Positions 14,736 to 21,904 of a stretch of DNA of 26,352 nucleotides are shown piece after piece; the first letter of the stretch is position 1, and each line of letters opens with the position of its first letter. The position numbers were made by a program, and so were the translations under genes. The stretch comes from Clostridiales bacterium (GTDB lineage: Bacteria; Bacillota_A; Clostridia; Saccharofermentanales; Saccharofermentanaceae). The notes under the pieces were generated by a model that was given only the letters and a program-made list of their open reading frames with translations, did no database searches and was not told where the DNA came from. The stretch covers positions 1 to 26,352 of the forward strand of contig JAILHZ010000070.1 in NCBI GenBank assembly GCA_024695545.1, written 5' to 3'.

Positions 14736-15509
14736 TCAGGCCATATTCGGCGCAGCCATGTTGATGAATGTCTCGTGTGCAGTCTCGATTCTGCTGCCCG
14801 GACGGGAGCCGCTGACGTGAATGTCAGCATTCGCATCAACCGTGCGGCCGTTCTCGAGGATAACTGTACGTGTGCCGTAATCAGCGCACTTCTTGGAGTG
14901 GGTGACCTGAAGGATCGTGATCCCCTTCTCCTGGTTGATGCGGCGGAAGAGCTCCATGATCTCTGCGCCGGACTTGCTGTCGAGGTTACCTGTCGCCTCA
15001 TCAGCGAGGATGATCTCCGGATTGCTGATGATCGCTCTTGCGATCGCGACACGCTGCTGCTGGCCGCCGCTGAGCTTACTCGGCATGAACTTTCTCTTCT
15101 CTGTAAGACCGGTGATTTCCAGGATCTCGTCCAGTTCTTTTTTCAGGGAAGCGCGGGAACGGCCGGCAACAAGAGACGGCAGGAGGATGTTGTCCTCGAC
15201 GTTCAGGTTCTGCACCAGGTTATAGAACTGGAAGATAAAGCCGATCTTTCCGAGGCGGATCTTGCTGAGCTCGCGCTCCTTCATCTTGCCGATGCTCTTA
15301 CCGCAGAGGCGGATATCACCGGTAAACTCACGGTCAAGACCGCCGATGAGATAAAGGAGAGTGCTTTTGCCGGAGCCACTGGCTCCCATGAGAGATACGA
15401 ACTCGCCCTTCTGCACTGTCAGCTCTGCACCGCTTAAGACCTGCGTCTTCACGCCGCCCTTCTTACCAAATGTCTTATTTACGCTTCTTACTTCGATCAT
15501 GTTTTCCAT
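14736..15509 (-). CDS. ABC transporter ATP-binding protein (MacB/LolD type)
   Basis: A 257-residue ATPase. Walker A is GASGSGKST (about residues 43-51), the Q-loop lies in IFQFYNLV, the signature is LSGGQQQRVAIARA, Walker B plus D-loop is IILADEATGNLD, and the switch histidine is in VTHSKK. The usual DEPTGNLD reads DEATGNLD here, a mild departure. A C-terminal tail of about 30 residues after the canonical domain is Ala/Ser-rich. The AAAAGCACT motif is embedded in the Walker A codons for G-K-S-T. AGAGGAAAT precedes the ATG. It follows the permease by 61 bp and should form a two-subunit membrane complex with it, probably moving peptides, lipids or drugs rather than importing sugars. Confidence 0.93.
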   Translation of the reverse strand: MENMIEVRSVNKTFGKKGGVKTQVLSGAELTVQKGEFVSLMGASGSGKSTLLYLIGGLDREFTGDIRLCGKSIGKMKERELSKIRLGKIGFIFQFYNLVQNLNVEDNILLPSLVAGRSRASLKKELDEILEITGLTEKRKFMPSKLSGGQQQRVAIARAIISNPEIILADEATGNLDSKSGAEIMELFRRINQEKGITILQVTHSKKCADYGTRTVILENGRTVDANADIHVSGSRPGSRIETAHETFINMAAPNMA

Positions 15510-15535
15510 AGTTATTTCCTCTCTTTTCTTTATGT

Positions 15536-15557
15536 CCCGCGCTCCGCGGGTGCTTTT
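15536..15557. repeat. Intercistronic hairpin with a near-motif tail
   Basis: CCCGCG (15536-15541) and CGCGGG (15545-15550) form a tight stem with a 3-base loop, adjoining GGTGCTTTT (15549-15557), a one-mismatch form of the scattered motif. It sits between the permease stop and the ATPase start. On the plus strand it ends in TGCTTTT, but the genes are on the minus strand, where no U-tract follows. A mild attenuating role is possible. Confidence 0.5.
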
Positions 15558-15570
15558 CGATCAGTAGTTA

Positions 15571-18096
15571 TTACTCATATTTCAGCTGCTCTGCTGTCTT
15601 CATCTTTCTGATGTGCTTGATCGGCATCAGGACCGTCAGCAGGAACAGGATGAAGAGTCCGCCCAGGAAGATCACGGTGGATGCGGGATCGACCGTCAAT
15701 CCGAAGTTCATCTCAAGCATCTCAAGTGCTTTCTGGAAGAGGATCGTGCACACTGATGCGAACGGAAGTGCGACGGCCATCGCCAGGAGGCAGGATACCA
15801 GGTTCTCCGAGAGGAACGCCTTCTTGAGTTTTCCTCTGCTCATCGCGGTGGAGACCAGAACTGCGCATTCTCTCTTTCTGCTACTGAATCCGATAGTCTG
15901 GTTGCTGATGACGGCGATGAATGTCAGCAGTACGCCCATGCCGATCAGCATGTAGAGCATCGTGCTCATGCCTGCGCCCTGGGCCTTGACCTCCTCCATG
16001 TAATCGTCCATCGTGTACACCGACTCGATCATGCATGCGGAGCGCTCCTTGATCGCGGCGACGGTACCCGCCGGATCAGTCGTCTTAATAAAAGCACGTT
16101 CCGGGTGATCCTCGTATATCGCGTTATAGTTATTCAGGCTGACTACGAATACCGGAGATCCGGATGCAAACTGGACGGAATCGCTGTAGCCCTTAAGTTT
16201 CAGTGTCTTCTGAAGTGCATGCTCTGTGTTCGGAGCCAGCAGGATCGGGAATTCATCGCCGACCTTGTAGCCGAGCTTCTCAGCGAAGTCTTTATCCATG
16301 TAGATCTCATCGTCGCCGATCGTTTCCGGAAGATCCTTGATCGCGTTGAAGATCCTGAATTCGCCCGGAGTTCCGACCATAACTGCGTTGTGGTAGAGAT
16401 CCTTCATTTCCTTACTGTTTGCGGTCTCAAACTTTTTGAGGTCTTCTTCGCCGACGACGAAGTTCACGCCCCACTTGAAGTTGAAGAACTCGACGTCCGT
16501 CACACCTTCGAGGTTCTCGAAGTAACTGTACTTGGTTCCCTCTTCCGTCATTCCGTCGACCACGACATCCGCGTCAGCCGGCTGTCTGTTCACGAAGCTC
16601 ACATAGGATGTGGACAGTACGAAGAGAGTCAGGCCGATGCACACCGCCATGACGAAGAGTCTGGAGATACCGACGGATGCTTTCTTCGTTCTTGCCTGTA
16701 CGCAGGAAAAAGCAGCGACCGGGCAGTTCATCTTATTGAAGAGTTTTTCCAGGATCTTCGAGCATCTTCTGAGGATAAAAGGATATCCCAGGAAGAGTCC
16801 GGCGACGAAGAGAACGATGGTCAGGAAGATGAGTCCAATGTTGACGATCGTCTTTGTCAGAACCAGTGTGAGTCCTGCAATTGCCAGAACCGTGAAAAGC
16901 ACTGACATGACGAGTGTTTTCTTTGTGTATTTGTAGTCGGAATCTTTGTTGTCGAAGATCAGGTCCCGGATCGATGTTCTTGTGGACTTAAGCAGCTCCT
17001 TGATCGGGCAGAGGCACTCGATGACGACTGCACCGATGATGACTCCGATGACTGCGACCGGGGATACTTTTCCGAGGTCCATCTCCAGCTCGATGTCCGA
17101 TCCGGAATTCAGCGAGAATACGTTGTTAAAGATCGGGTCTCTGGTCAGTACATAAAGTGCGGTTCCGATGACGCCGCCGATAAGTCCGTACATCGCATTC
17201 TCGAAAAGCACTATTCTTGCGGTTGCGTTTGGTGATACACCAAGACTTCTGAGGGTTCCGACGGTGCCCATTCTCTCGACCATGATTCTCTCGGAAAGCG
17301 AGATCGTTACGAAGATAACGAGCATCAGGCAGATCATAAAGAGGATCGCAAACAGGCTGGTGATCGAGTTTACCTGGGAGGTGATCATCTCACCGTGGAT
17401 CAGGTCTTCAAGCTCGAGGCCCTGTGTCTGAGCTTCCATCTTCTCGCAGAATTCTTTGGTCTTACTCTCATCGTGAACGTGGACATAAGCTCCCTTATAA
17501 ACCAGTTCATCTTCTCCGAAGAGTGCAGCAAATCCAGAAGGTGTCATCGCGACATTGTACTTCGAGGAAAGCAGACCCTTGTAAGGAAGAACCGCTTTAA
17601 CAGTGTAGGCATGTGCCTTATCATCATCATCGTTGAACTCGATCGTATCGCCGATCTTCAGATTCAGTTCCTCGGACAGTGCTTTTGGAATCGCGACTTC
17701 ATTATCCGCAAGGTCTACTTCCGATGCGAAGAGCTTCATCTTGTTTGCATCTTCGACATCTGCAGTATAGATAATGATGCTCTTTTCATTGAAATACTTG
17801 TATGTTGTATTTCCGGGAATATTGAATGTCGTGCCACCTGCTGTGAGCAGAGCCTTGTCATGTTCCGGAAGGCCTTCGAAGTCCTTCTCTTCCAGACCGC
17901 CGTTACCGGTGACCATCACGTTACTGTCACCGAACATCGAGAGAAATGCGGAGTTCAGTACGTTTCTTACTGAGTTACTCATGTCAAATGTCATCGTGCC
18001 GGCGAAGGAACATATCACGATGCAGAGCACCAGCATGATCGTCCGAAACGGCTTCGAAAACATATTCTTTAAAGTGTGTTTGAATACTACGCCCAT
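15571..18096 (-). CDS. ABC transporter permease with two FtsX domains
   Basis: An 841-residue membrane protein. A first helix at about residues 18-36 is followed by an extracytoplasmic domain of about 200 residues. The first FtsX segment (about 240-375) carries three helices and the LSERIMVERMGTVGTLRSLGVS coupling stretch. A middle pair of helices (about 390-450), a second extracytoplasmic domain (about 500-700) and a second FtsX segment (about 715-835, with FSSRKRECAVLVSTAMSR) follow. This double-FtsX plan is that of LolC/MacB-like permeases in Firmicutes, often linked to envelope stress or antimicrobial peptide export. AAAGG precedes the ATG. Three AAAAGCACT copies lie inside the gene. The ATPase gene follows. 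Confidence 0.92.
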   Translation of the reverse strand: MGVVFKHTLKNMFSKPFRTIMLVLCIVICSFAGTMTFDMSNSVRNVLNSAFLSMFGDSNVMVTGNGGLEEKDFEGLPEHDKALLTAGGTTFNIPGNTTYKYFNEKSIIIYTADVEDANKMKLFASEVDLADNEVAIPKALSEELNLKIGDTIEFNDDDDKAHAYTVKAVLPYKGLLSSKYNVAMTPSGFAALFGEDELVYKGAYVHVHDESKTKEFCEKMEAQTQGLELEDLIHGEMITSQVNSITSLFAILFMICLMLVIFVTISLSERIMVERMGTVGTLRSLGVSPNATARIVLFENAMYGLIGGVIGTALYVLTRDPIFNNVFSLNSGSDIELEMDLGKVSPVAVIGVIIGAVVIECLCPIKELLKSTRTSIRDLIFDNKDSDYKYTKKTLVMSVLFTVLAIAGLTLVLTKTIVNIGLIFLTIVLFVAGLFLGYPFILRRCSKILEKLFNKMNCPVAAFSCVQARTKKASVGISRLFVMAVCIGLTLFVLSTSYVSFVNRQPADADVVVDGMTEEGTKYSYFENLEGVTDVEFFNFKWGVNFVVGEEDLKKFETANSKEMKDLYHNAVMVGTPGEFRIFNAIKDLPETIGDDEIYMDKDFAEKLGYKVGDEFPILLAPNTEHALQKTLKLKGYSDSVQFASGSPVFVVSLNNYNAIYEDHPERAFIKTTDPAGTVAAIKERSACMIESVYTMDDYMEEVKAQGAGMSTMLYMLIGMGVLLTFIAVISNQTIGFSSRKRECAVLVSTAMSRGKLKKAFLSENLVSCLLAMAVALPFASVCTILFQKALEMLEMNFGLTVDPASTVIFLGGLFILFLLTVLMPIKHIRKMKTAEQLKYE

Positions 18097-18116
18097 TTTC
18101 TTACCTTTCTTTTTAT

Positions 18117-18320
18117 CGTCCGGGGGAGCGCTCCTTTCCGCCCCCCCGAACCTTTTCAGTTTCCTTTTCTTTTTCGCTTTTCTTTTGGGAATTAATGTGT
18201 TTCTTAATGCGTGTTTCTTTTCAGTTTCTTATGTTTCTTTCTTCTTCACCCCTGATTTCAGGGCGCACCAGTGGTACACCGCCTCTTTTCGGCGGGTCTG
18301 CCGGCCGTTTCCGGCGGCAG
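18117..18320 (-). other. Hairpin-rich, purine-rich leader upstream of the ABC permease
   Basis: In the 283-bp gap after the DUF4097 gene, minus-strand RNA would first form CTGCCGG-type hairpin 18298-18320 with a GAAA tetraloop, then CCGCC/GGCGG (18279-18295), then CCCTGA/TCAGGG (18250-18263). A run of about 100 bases made almost only of A and G comes next, and finally a CGGGGG/CCCCCG hairpin (18121-18148) just before the permease ribosome site. None has a U-tract. No gene is seen. It could be a processing or attenuation region, or a leader for the permease transcript. Confidence 0.5.
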
Positions 18321-18379
18321 GCCCCTTGTCGAAAAGAAGGGTAATAAGAGGGGGTATTATGAAAGTGGGTTATGCGAAA

Positions 18380-19285
18380 TTATTTGTTCGTGATTTCCAC
18401 GGAACCGGCGGAGAGATCAGCCGTAAGTACGACGTCGTATCCGTCCTTCATGGTGAACTCGTCACCGCGCTTCTCACCGTTGATCCTGCAGGAACCGGCG
18501 GAGATATCGATTTCGTAGCCGATCTTCTGTCCGTCAACGAACTCGATCGTGCAGTCACCTGCAGACATATCAACTTCCAGGCTGGCTGTAAGTGTCAGTG
18601 CTTTTGCATCAAAGTCACCTGCGGACATATCAACCTTACCACCTGCGACGGTGCATTTATCAAGATCTACATCACCTGCAGAGAGATCAAAGTCAACAAC
18701 TCCGAACTTGCAGTTCTTCGCTTCAAAATCACCTGCGGACATGTCTACTGTGATCGCGCCGTTTACATTGTTGATCTTAACATCACCGGCAGAAAGATCG
18801 AAAGAAATCTTGTCGCAGTCAAAGCCGTTATCGATGATTACGTCACCTGCAGAAGTATCGATCAGGACATCCTTAAAGTCTGCGCCCTTCGGATAGTAGA
18901 CATACACGAAATAGTCATTGTCGTTGAAGTTGAACCAGGAGAAGTTGACCGAGAACTTATGCTTGTGGGAAGTGATTGTGAGCGTGTCATCCTTGGACTC
19001 CGCGGTGACTTCCTTTGCCTCAAGCTTATACTCGATGGCGTATTCATTGCTCTCGATGAACTTAACATCCGCAGCTCCGACATCGATAGAGACGTTCGAA
19101 AAATCATCTACGACCATCTTTTTCTGCTCATGAATATGACCTTCGGAATCAAGATGGAAACCCTTGTCGTAGTACATGTGGATTGTCTTTCCTTTGTTGG
19201 CGATAATACCTACGACTGACAGAGCAATACCTGCTGAAAGTGTAATTCCTGCTGTAATAAGTGCTACTTTAGTAAACGTCTTCAT
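18380..19285 (-). CDS. DUF4097-family beta-ladder protein with N-terminal anchor
   Basis: A 301-residue protein with a single N-terminal hydrophobic helix (about residues 7-28), then a long beta-strand ladder. The unit (D/V)xSAGD(V/F) recurs eight times between about residue 140 and the C-terminus, roughly every 20 residues. An earlier weaker form, VGAADVKF, lies near residue 70. This is the right-handed beta-helix pattern of DUF4097 proteins, which usually sit next to PadR and DUF1700/HAAS genes, as here. It probably faces outside the membrane. Function unknown in general; a sensor or envelope-stress role is guessed from its partners. GAGGAG precedes the ATG by eight bases, and the DUF1700 gene ends 18 bp upstream. 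Confidence 0.88.
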   Translation of the reverse strand: MKTFTKVALITAGITLSAGIALSVVGIIANKGKTIHMYYDKGFHLDSEGHIHEQKKMVVDDFSNVSIDVGAADVKFIESNEYAIEYKLEAKEVTAESKDDTLTITSHKHKFSVNFSWFNFNDNDYFVYVYYPKGADFKDVLIDTSAGDVIIDNGFDCDKISFDLSAGDVKINNVNGAITVDMSAGDFEAKNCKFGVVDFDLSAGDVDLDKCTVAGGKVDMSAGDFDAKALTLTASLEVDMSAGDCTIEFVDGQKIGYEIDISAGSCRINGEKRGDEFTMKDGYDVVLTADLSAGSVEITNK

Positions 19286-19303
19286 TTTCTATTCTCCTCA
19301 TCC

Positions 19304-20092
19304 TCAAGCTGCCTGTTCAGCCTTATTCTTTCTGTTTCTCTTATGAACGATGCGTCCGAATCCTTTAGCAAGAGCGCCTGCGCACAGTCTGATCAGTGCG
19401 AGCGAACCCATCATAAAGAAGATTCCGAGACCGAAGCATGTCAGGCCACTGCCCAGGATCACCGTTGCGGCAACCGGATTCATAAAGATCGCTGCGATAC
19501 CGAAAATCGTTGTTCCGACACCGGCAACGAAAATACCGAATCCTGCCATCAGGAACGAGATCAGTACGATAAACAGTACGAATACCAGTACACAAGCTAC
19601 GATAAGCAGTGCGAAGATCACCGGTGACAGCGGCAGCGCGAAAATGGCTGCAAGTACGATCCACAGAGTCTTCAGTGCGGAAGGCTGTTCGCTCTTCTTC
19701 TTGGACTTCTTATCCTCTTCTACCGGCTGAGCATTGAATGCCGGCTCAACGTTCGGAGCTGCCTGCGGGATCTCACCACCCTGCACCGTCTCTGTTCCGA
19801 AAGCCGCAGCACCTGCTGTTGTTCCTGCCGCTCCGGCCGCTGCCGGAATAACGGACAGTGTATTTGCATTGGAAGCCGCCATCGTCTCTTCGTACTTACG
19901 GTCAACAACATCGACCAGGATCTTCTTTGCGAGAGCCTTTGGATCACCGAGCTCCTCGATTACTTTAGCTTCATTCTCAACTCCGGCTTCATCGAAGTAT
20001 TCCTCATAAAACTCGATCGCCTCATCCCGATCGTACTGCGGAAGGATCTTCAGACCCTTTCTTAATTCCTGCAGATATGTTTCTTTGTTCAT
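19304..20092 (-). CDS. DUF1700/HAAS-domain membrane protein
   Basis: A 262-residue protein. Residues 1 to about 70 form the helical HAAS domain (YLQELRKGLKILP, YDRDEAIEFYEEYFDEA, IEELGDPKALAKKIL). An Ala/Gly-rich linker (about 75-110) and a charged stretch (DKKSKKKSEQ) follow, then four hydrophobic helices up to residue 240 and a basic tail. Such proteins are encoded beside PadR repressors in many Firmicutes and are thought to form a membrane signalling pair. Its ATG overlaps the PadR stop codon (ATGA), and the ribosome site GGAGGGG lies within the last PadR codons, so translation is coupled. Confidence 0.9.
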   Translation of the reverse strand: MNKETYLQELRKGLKILPQYDRDEAIEFYEEYFDEAGVENEAKVIEELGDPKALAKKILVDVVDRKYEETMAASNANTLSVIPAAAGAAGTTAGAAAFGTETVQGGEIPQAAPNVEPAFNAQPVEEDKKSKKKSEQPSALKTLWIVLAAIFALPLSPVIFALLIVACVLVFVLFIVLISFLMAGFGIFVAGVGTTIFGIAAIFMNPVAATVILGSGLTCFGLGIFFMMGSLALIRLCAGALAKGFGRIVHKRNRKNKAEQAA

Positions 20093-20403
20093 TTTTCATC
20101 CCCTCCAAGTAATGAATCAACTGAATCCTTGTATTTGTTCCACTCTTCTAAGTAGTACTTGTGAAGCTCTCGCCCCCGGTCTGTGATTCTGTAATATCTT
20201 CGGTTACGGCCCTGATACGGCTCGTCGTAAGTCTCTAGTGCAAAGTCCTTCTGAAGTCTGCGCAGGACCGGATAAAGTGTCGACTCAGAAATATCCAGAA
20301 CCGTTTTGACCTGCTGCGTCAGTGTATACCCATACGCATCACCCTTGGTCAGAACCGAAAGTACGCAGGCATCCAACAATGTAGAACCTAATTGGAAAAC
20401 CAT
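20089..20403 (-). CDS. PadR-family transcriptional repressor
   Basis: A 104-residue winged-helix protein. The DNA-binding core is LLDACVLSVLTKGDAYGYTLTQQV followed by the recognition helix region ISESTLYPVLRRLQKD and the wing YDEPYQGRNRRYYRITDRG; the C-terminal helix LHKYYLEEWNKYKDSVDSLL is the dimerisation helix. It is the short, subfamily-2 type. AGGAGAAATAGTAT precedes the ATG. The promoter contains a perfect 9-3-9 palindrome over the -10 box, so it very likely represses its own operon, which includes the HAAS and DUF4097 genes. The ligand is unknown. The four-base overlap with the next gene keeps repressor and membrane protein in proportion. Confidence 0.93.
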   Translation of the reverse strand: MVFQLGSTLLDACVLSVLTKGDAYGYTLTQQVKTVLDISESTLYPVLRRLQKDFALETYDEPYQGRNRRYYRITDRGRELHKYYLEEWNKYKDSVDSLLGGDEK

Positions 20404-20437
20404 ATACTATTTCTCCTTTCATATTGTATCGTTGGCT

Positions 20438-20458
20438 ATATTATACGGCGTATAATAT
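20438..20458. promoter_or_regulatory. PadR operator palindrome
   Basis: ATATTATAC, three bases, then GTATAATAT: a perfect inverted repeat covering the -10 box of the PadR promoter (minus-strand TATAAT at 20440-20445). Its position would let a bound dimer block RNA polymerase. Autorepression through such sites is standard for PadR proteins; that this protein binds here is inference. Confidence 0.75.
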
Positions 20459-20469
20459 TGTTCTGTCAA
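20440..20469 (-). promoter_or_regulatory. Promoter of the PadR-HAAS-DUF4097 operon
   Basis: On the minus strand a perfect TTGACA (20464-20469) and a perfect TATAAT (20440-20445) are separated by 18 bases. Start of transcription is expected near 20433, giving a leader of about 30 bases with AGGAGA. Confidence 0.85.
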
Positions 20470-20737
20470 CACTGTCTGCGTACTTTTTTCCATTTTCCTC
20501 GAAAAGCACTCGTAACGCCTCGCATTACTGGCTTTCCGCCTCACCTCATGATCTAATTCTACCTTTATATATAAGAAAATGCTTGAATTATCTCTTATGC
20601 GATTCTTAATTATTCCTTAAACCCAACGCCAAAAACCGCCCTCATTTTCGCTCCCCCCTCCCCTCACTTAAAGCTCCTACTCTCCACTTCAACTTCCTGT
20701 TCTTCGCTTCCGGGTTCGGATTCCCTATATTGCTTTC

Positions 20738-20949
20738 TGTTCGTCACACGTTCGTAAATACAACGAATAAATCGAACACATTGCGAACAACCAACTTCTT
20801 TCCTTCTAAACACCTTTGGTTCGTTATTTGTTCGTAGATTATCTGTTTTTTTCGAACACAGTGCGAATAACTCACCAAAATCTCTAAACGTAGCATTCGT
20901 TCGCACTACGTTCGTAAAAGGAACAGTTTTTTCGAACATATAGCGAACA
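20738..20949. repeat. 80-bp periodic array, three double GTTCG/CGAAC dyads
   Basis: Dyads at 20738-20789, 20818-20869 and 20898-20949 start exactly 80 bp apart. In each, GTTCG half-sites (one copy varies as GGTTCG or CGTTCG at the edge) stand 11 bp apart on the left and CGAAC half-sites 11 bp apart on the right. The distance from first to last half-site is always the same, and a T-run precedes the right pair in two copies. The 28-bp spacers between dyads are unrelated to each other. The same design and orientation recur at 8788-8919. Confidence 0.88.
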
Positions 20950-21075
20950 ACATCTGAATTCAGACAAAAACCATCCCCCAGGAAAGCCAAAATAAGTAAT
21001 ACCTATAAAAGTTGGCATATATCATACAGACAAAAGAGCTTCATCCTCTTAATATATTTACAAAGGAGGTAGAAC

Positions 21076-21819
21076 ATGGAGATTTCTTACAACTATCTTG
21101 CACTTAAGATCAATCATCTATCGAAAACTCTTGATAGCACATTCAAAGTCTTCAGGTCGGAGCACAAGATCCGCGGCCAATCAATCTTATCTTACCGTTT
21201 CACCGACAAGAACAACAAGCGCCATGAGCACTATGCCAGCAATCCCAAAGGCCAGCACCTCGCCCGCCTCTACACTCTTCGCGAAGAAGCAGCCTCCGAA
21301 CTAGAAAAATGGCAATCCGTCTGGAAAAGCACTTACACCCATCCCGTCCCCCGCCTCGACCTCCCGGCCTTGCGCGCCTCCAAGACCACCATCATCACCA
21401 AGGAATTCTTCGACAGCCTCATCCCCTGCTCCAACCCGAAGCCGATCCTCCGCCCAAACCCCTACAAAGGCATTACCTTCCGCTCCAAGTCCGAGCGCGA
21501 GATCGCCGAGATCCTAGACGAACTCGGCATCGAATATAAGTACGAACCCGCTATCCCCGTCAACGACTACGAGATCCACGCCGACTTCGTCTGCTTCATC
21601 CGCGAGCTCGGCATCGGCTTCATCATCGAGCACTGCGGGCTCATGGACTCCACCACCTACATCGAAAAGACGATCCGCACCTTCCGCGACTACCTGAGCC
21701 TCGGCCTACTGCCGACCGTCGACGTCCTCTTCACCTACGAGAAAAACGCCACCCCGCCGTCGAACGCCTACTTCCGCACCCAGATCAACCGCCTCCTCGA
21801 CACCCTCTGCGCATTTTAA
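21076..21819 (+). CDS. PD-(D/E)XK nuclease-like protein, function unknown
   Basis: A 247-residue protein of a type common in Clostridia. The C-terminal half shows a restriction-endonuclease-like pattern: RSKSEREIAEILDELGI with Glu140, IHADFV with Asp170, and FIIEHCGLMD with Glu185. The usual catalytic lysine after the last acid is replaced by His/Cys; related proteins typically read WEHxGMMD, so this seems to be the family norm rather than decay. The N-terminal half (about residues 23-80) is a basic, helical domain possibly binding nucleic acid. The ribosome site AAAGGAGG is very strong. The gene lies directly beside the 80-bp dyad array. AAAAGCACT encodes W-K-S-T. The first 50 codons are AT-richer than the rest. 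Confidence 0.7.
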   Translation: MEISYNYLALKINHLSKTLDSTFKVFRSEHKIRGQSILSYRFTDKNNKRHEHYASNPKGQHLARLYTLREEAASELEKWQSVWKSTYTHPVPRLDLPALRASKTTIITKEFFDSLIPCSNPKPILRPNPYKGITFRSKSEREIAEILDELGIEYKYEPAIPVNDYEIHADFVCFIRELGIGFIIEHCGLMDSTTYIEKTIRTFRDYLSLGLLPTVDVLFTYEKNATPPSNAYFRTQINRLLDTLCAF

Positions 21820-21867
21820 CTATCTTTCCTTATACTATAAGTATCTTGTTAATCTTCATTTTCTTTA

Positions 21868-21896
21868 TTGTCGAAAAGCACTTGTTCTGATACAAT
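21868..21896 (+). promoter_or_regulatory. Promoter of the second MATE gene, motif in the spacer
   Basis: TTGTCG (21868-21873) and TACAAT (21891-21896) are separated by exactly 17 bases. An AAAAGCACT copy (21874-21882) fills the first half of the spacer. Transcription should begin at about 21902-21904, almost at the ATG (21905), so the mRNA would be leaderless. Confidence 0.6.
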
Positions 21897-21904
21897 CCAC
21901 ATCT

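Larger units (their letters stand above)
20404..21075. other. Divergent intergenic region, about 670 bp
   Basis: From left to right: PadR promoter and operator (20438-20469), an exact AAAAGCACT copy (20502-20510), an AT-rich then pyrimidine-rich stretch in which I see nothing definite (about 20520-20735), the three-unit 80-bp dyad array (20738-20949), and the AT-rich leader of the nuclease-like gene ending in a strong AAAGGAGG ribosome site. One open frame on the minus strand crosses the array but is judged non-coding. Confidence 0.65.

Noticed and set aside
13455..15437. A 660-codon plus-strand open frame
   Set aside because: It runs through the MATE gene in another frame and then antisense to the ABC ATPase; the composition is Arg/His/Pro-rich, as expected from a shifted frame in GC-rich coding DNA.
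20738..20949. CRISPR array
   Set aside because: The conserved parts are 52-bp diverged double dyads with 28-bp spacers, only three copies, with no cas gene. CRISPR repeats are shorter and nearly identical.
20664..20990. A 108-codon open frame on the minus strand across the second dyad array
   Set aside because: The 80-bp period is not divisible by three, and the three dyads are read in three different frames, so the conservation is in the DNA. No ribosome site or recognisable domain is present.
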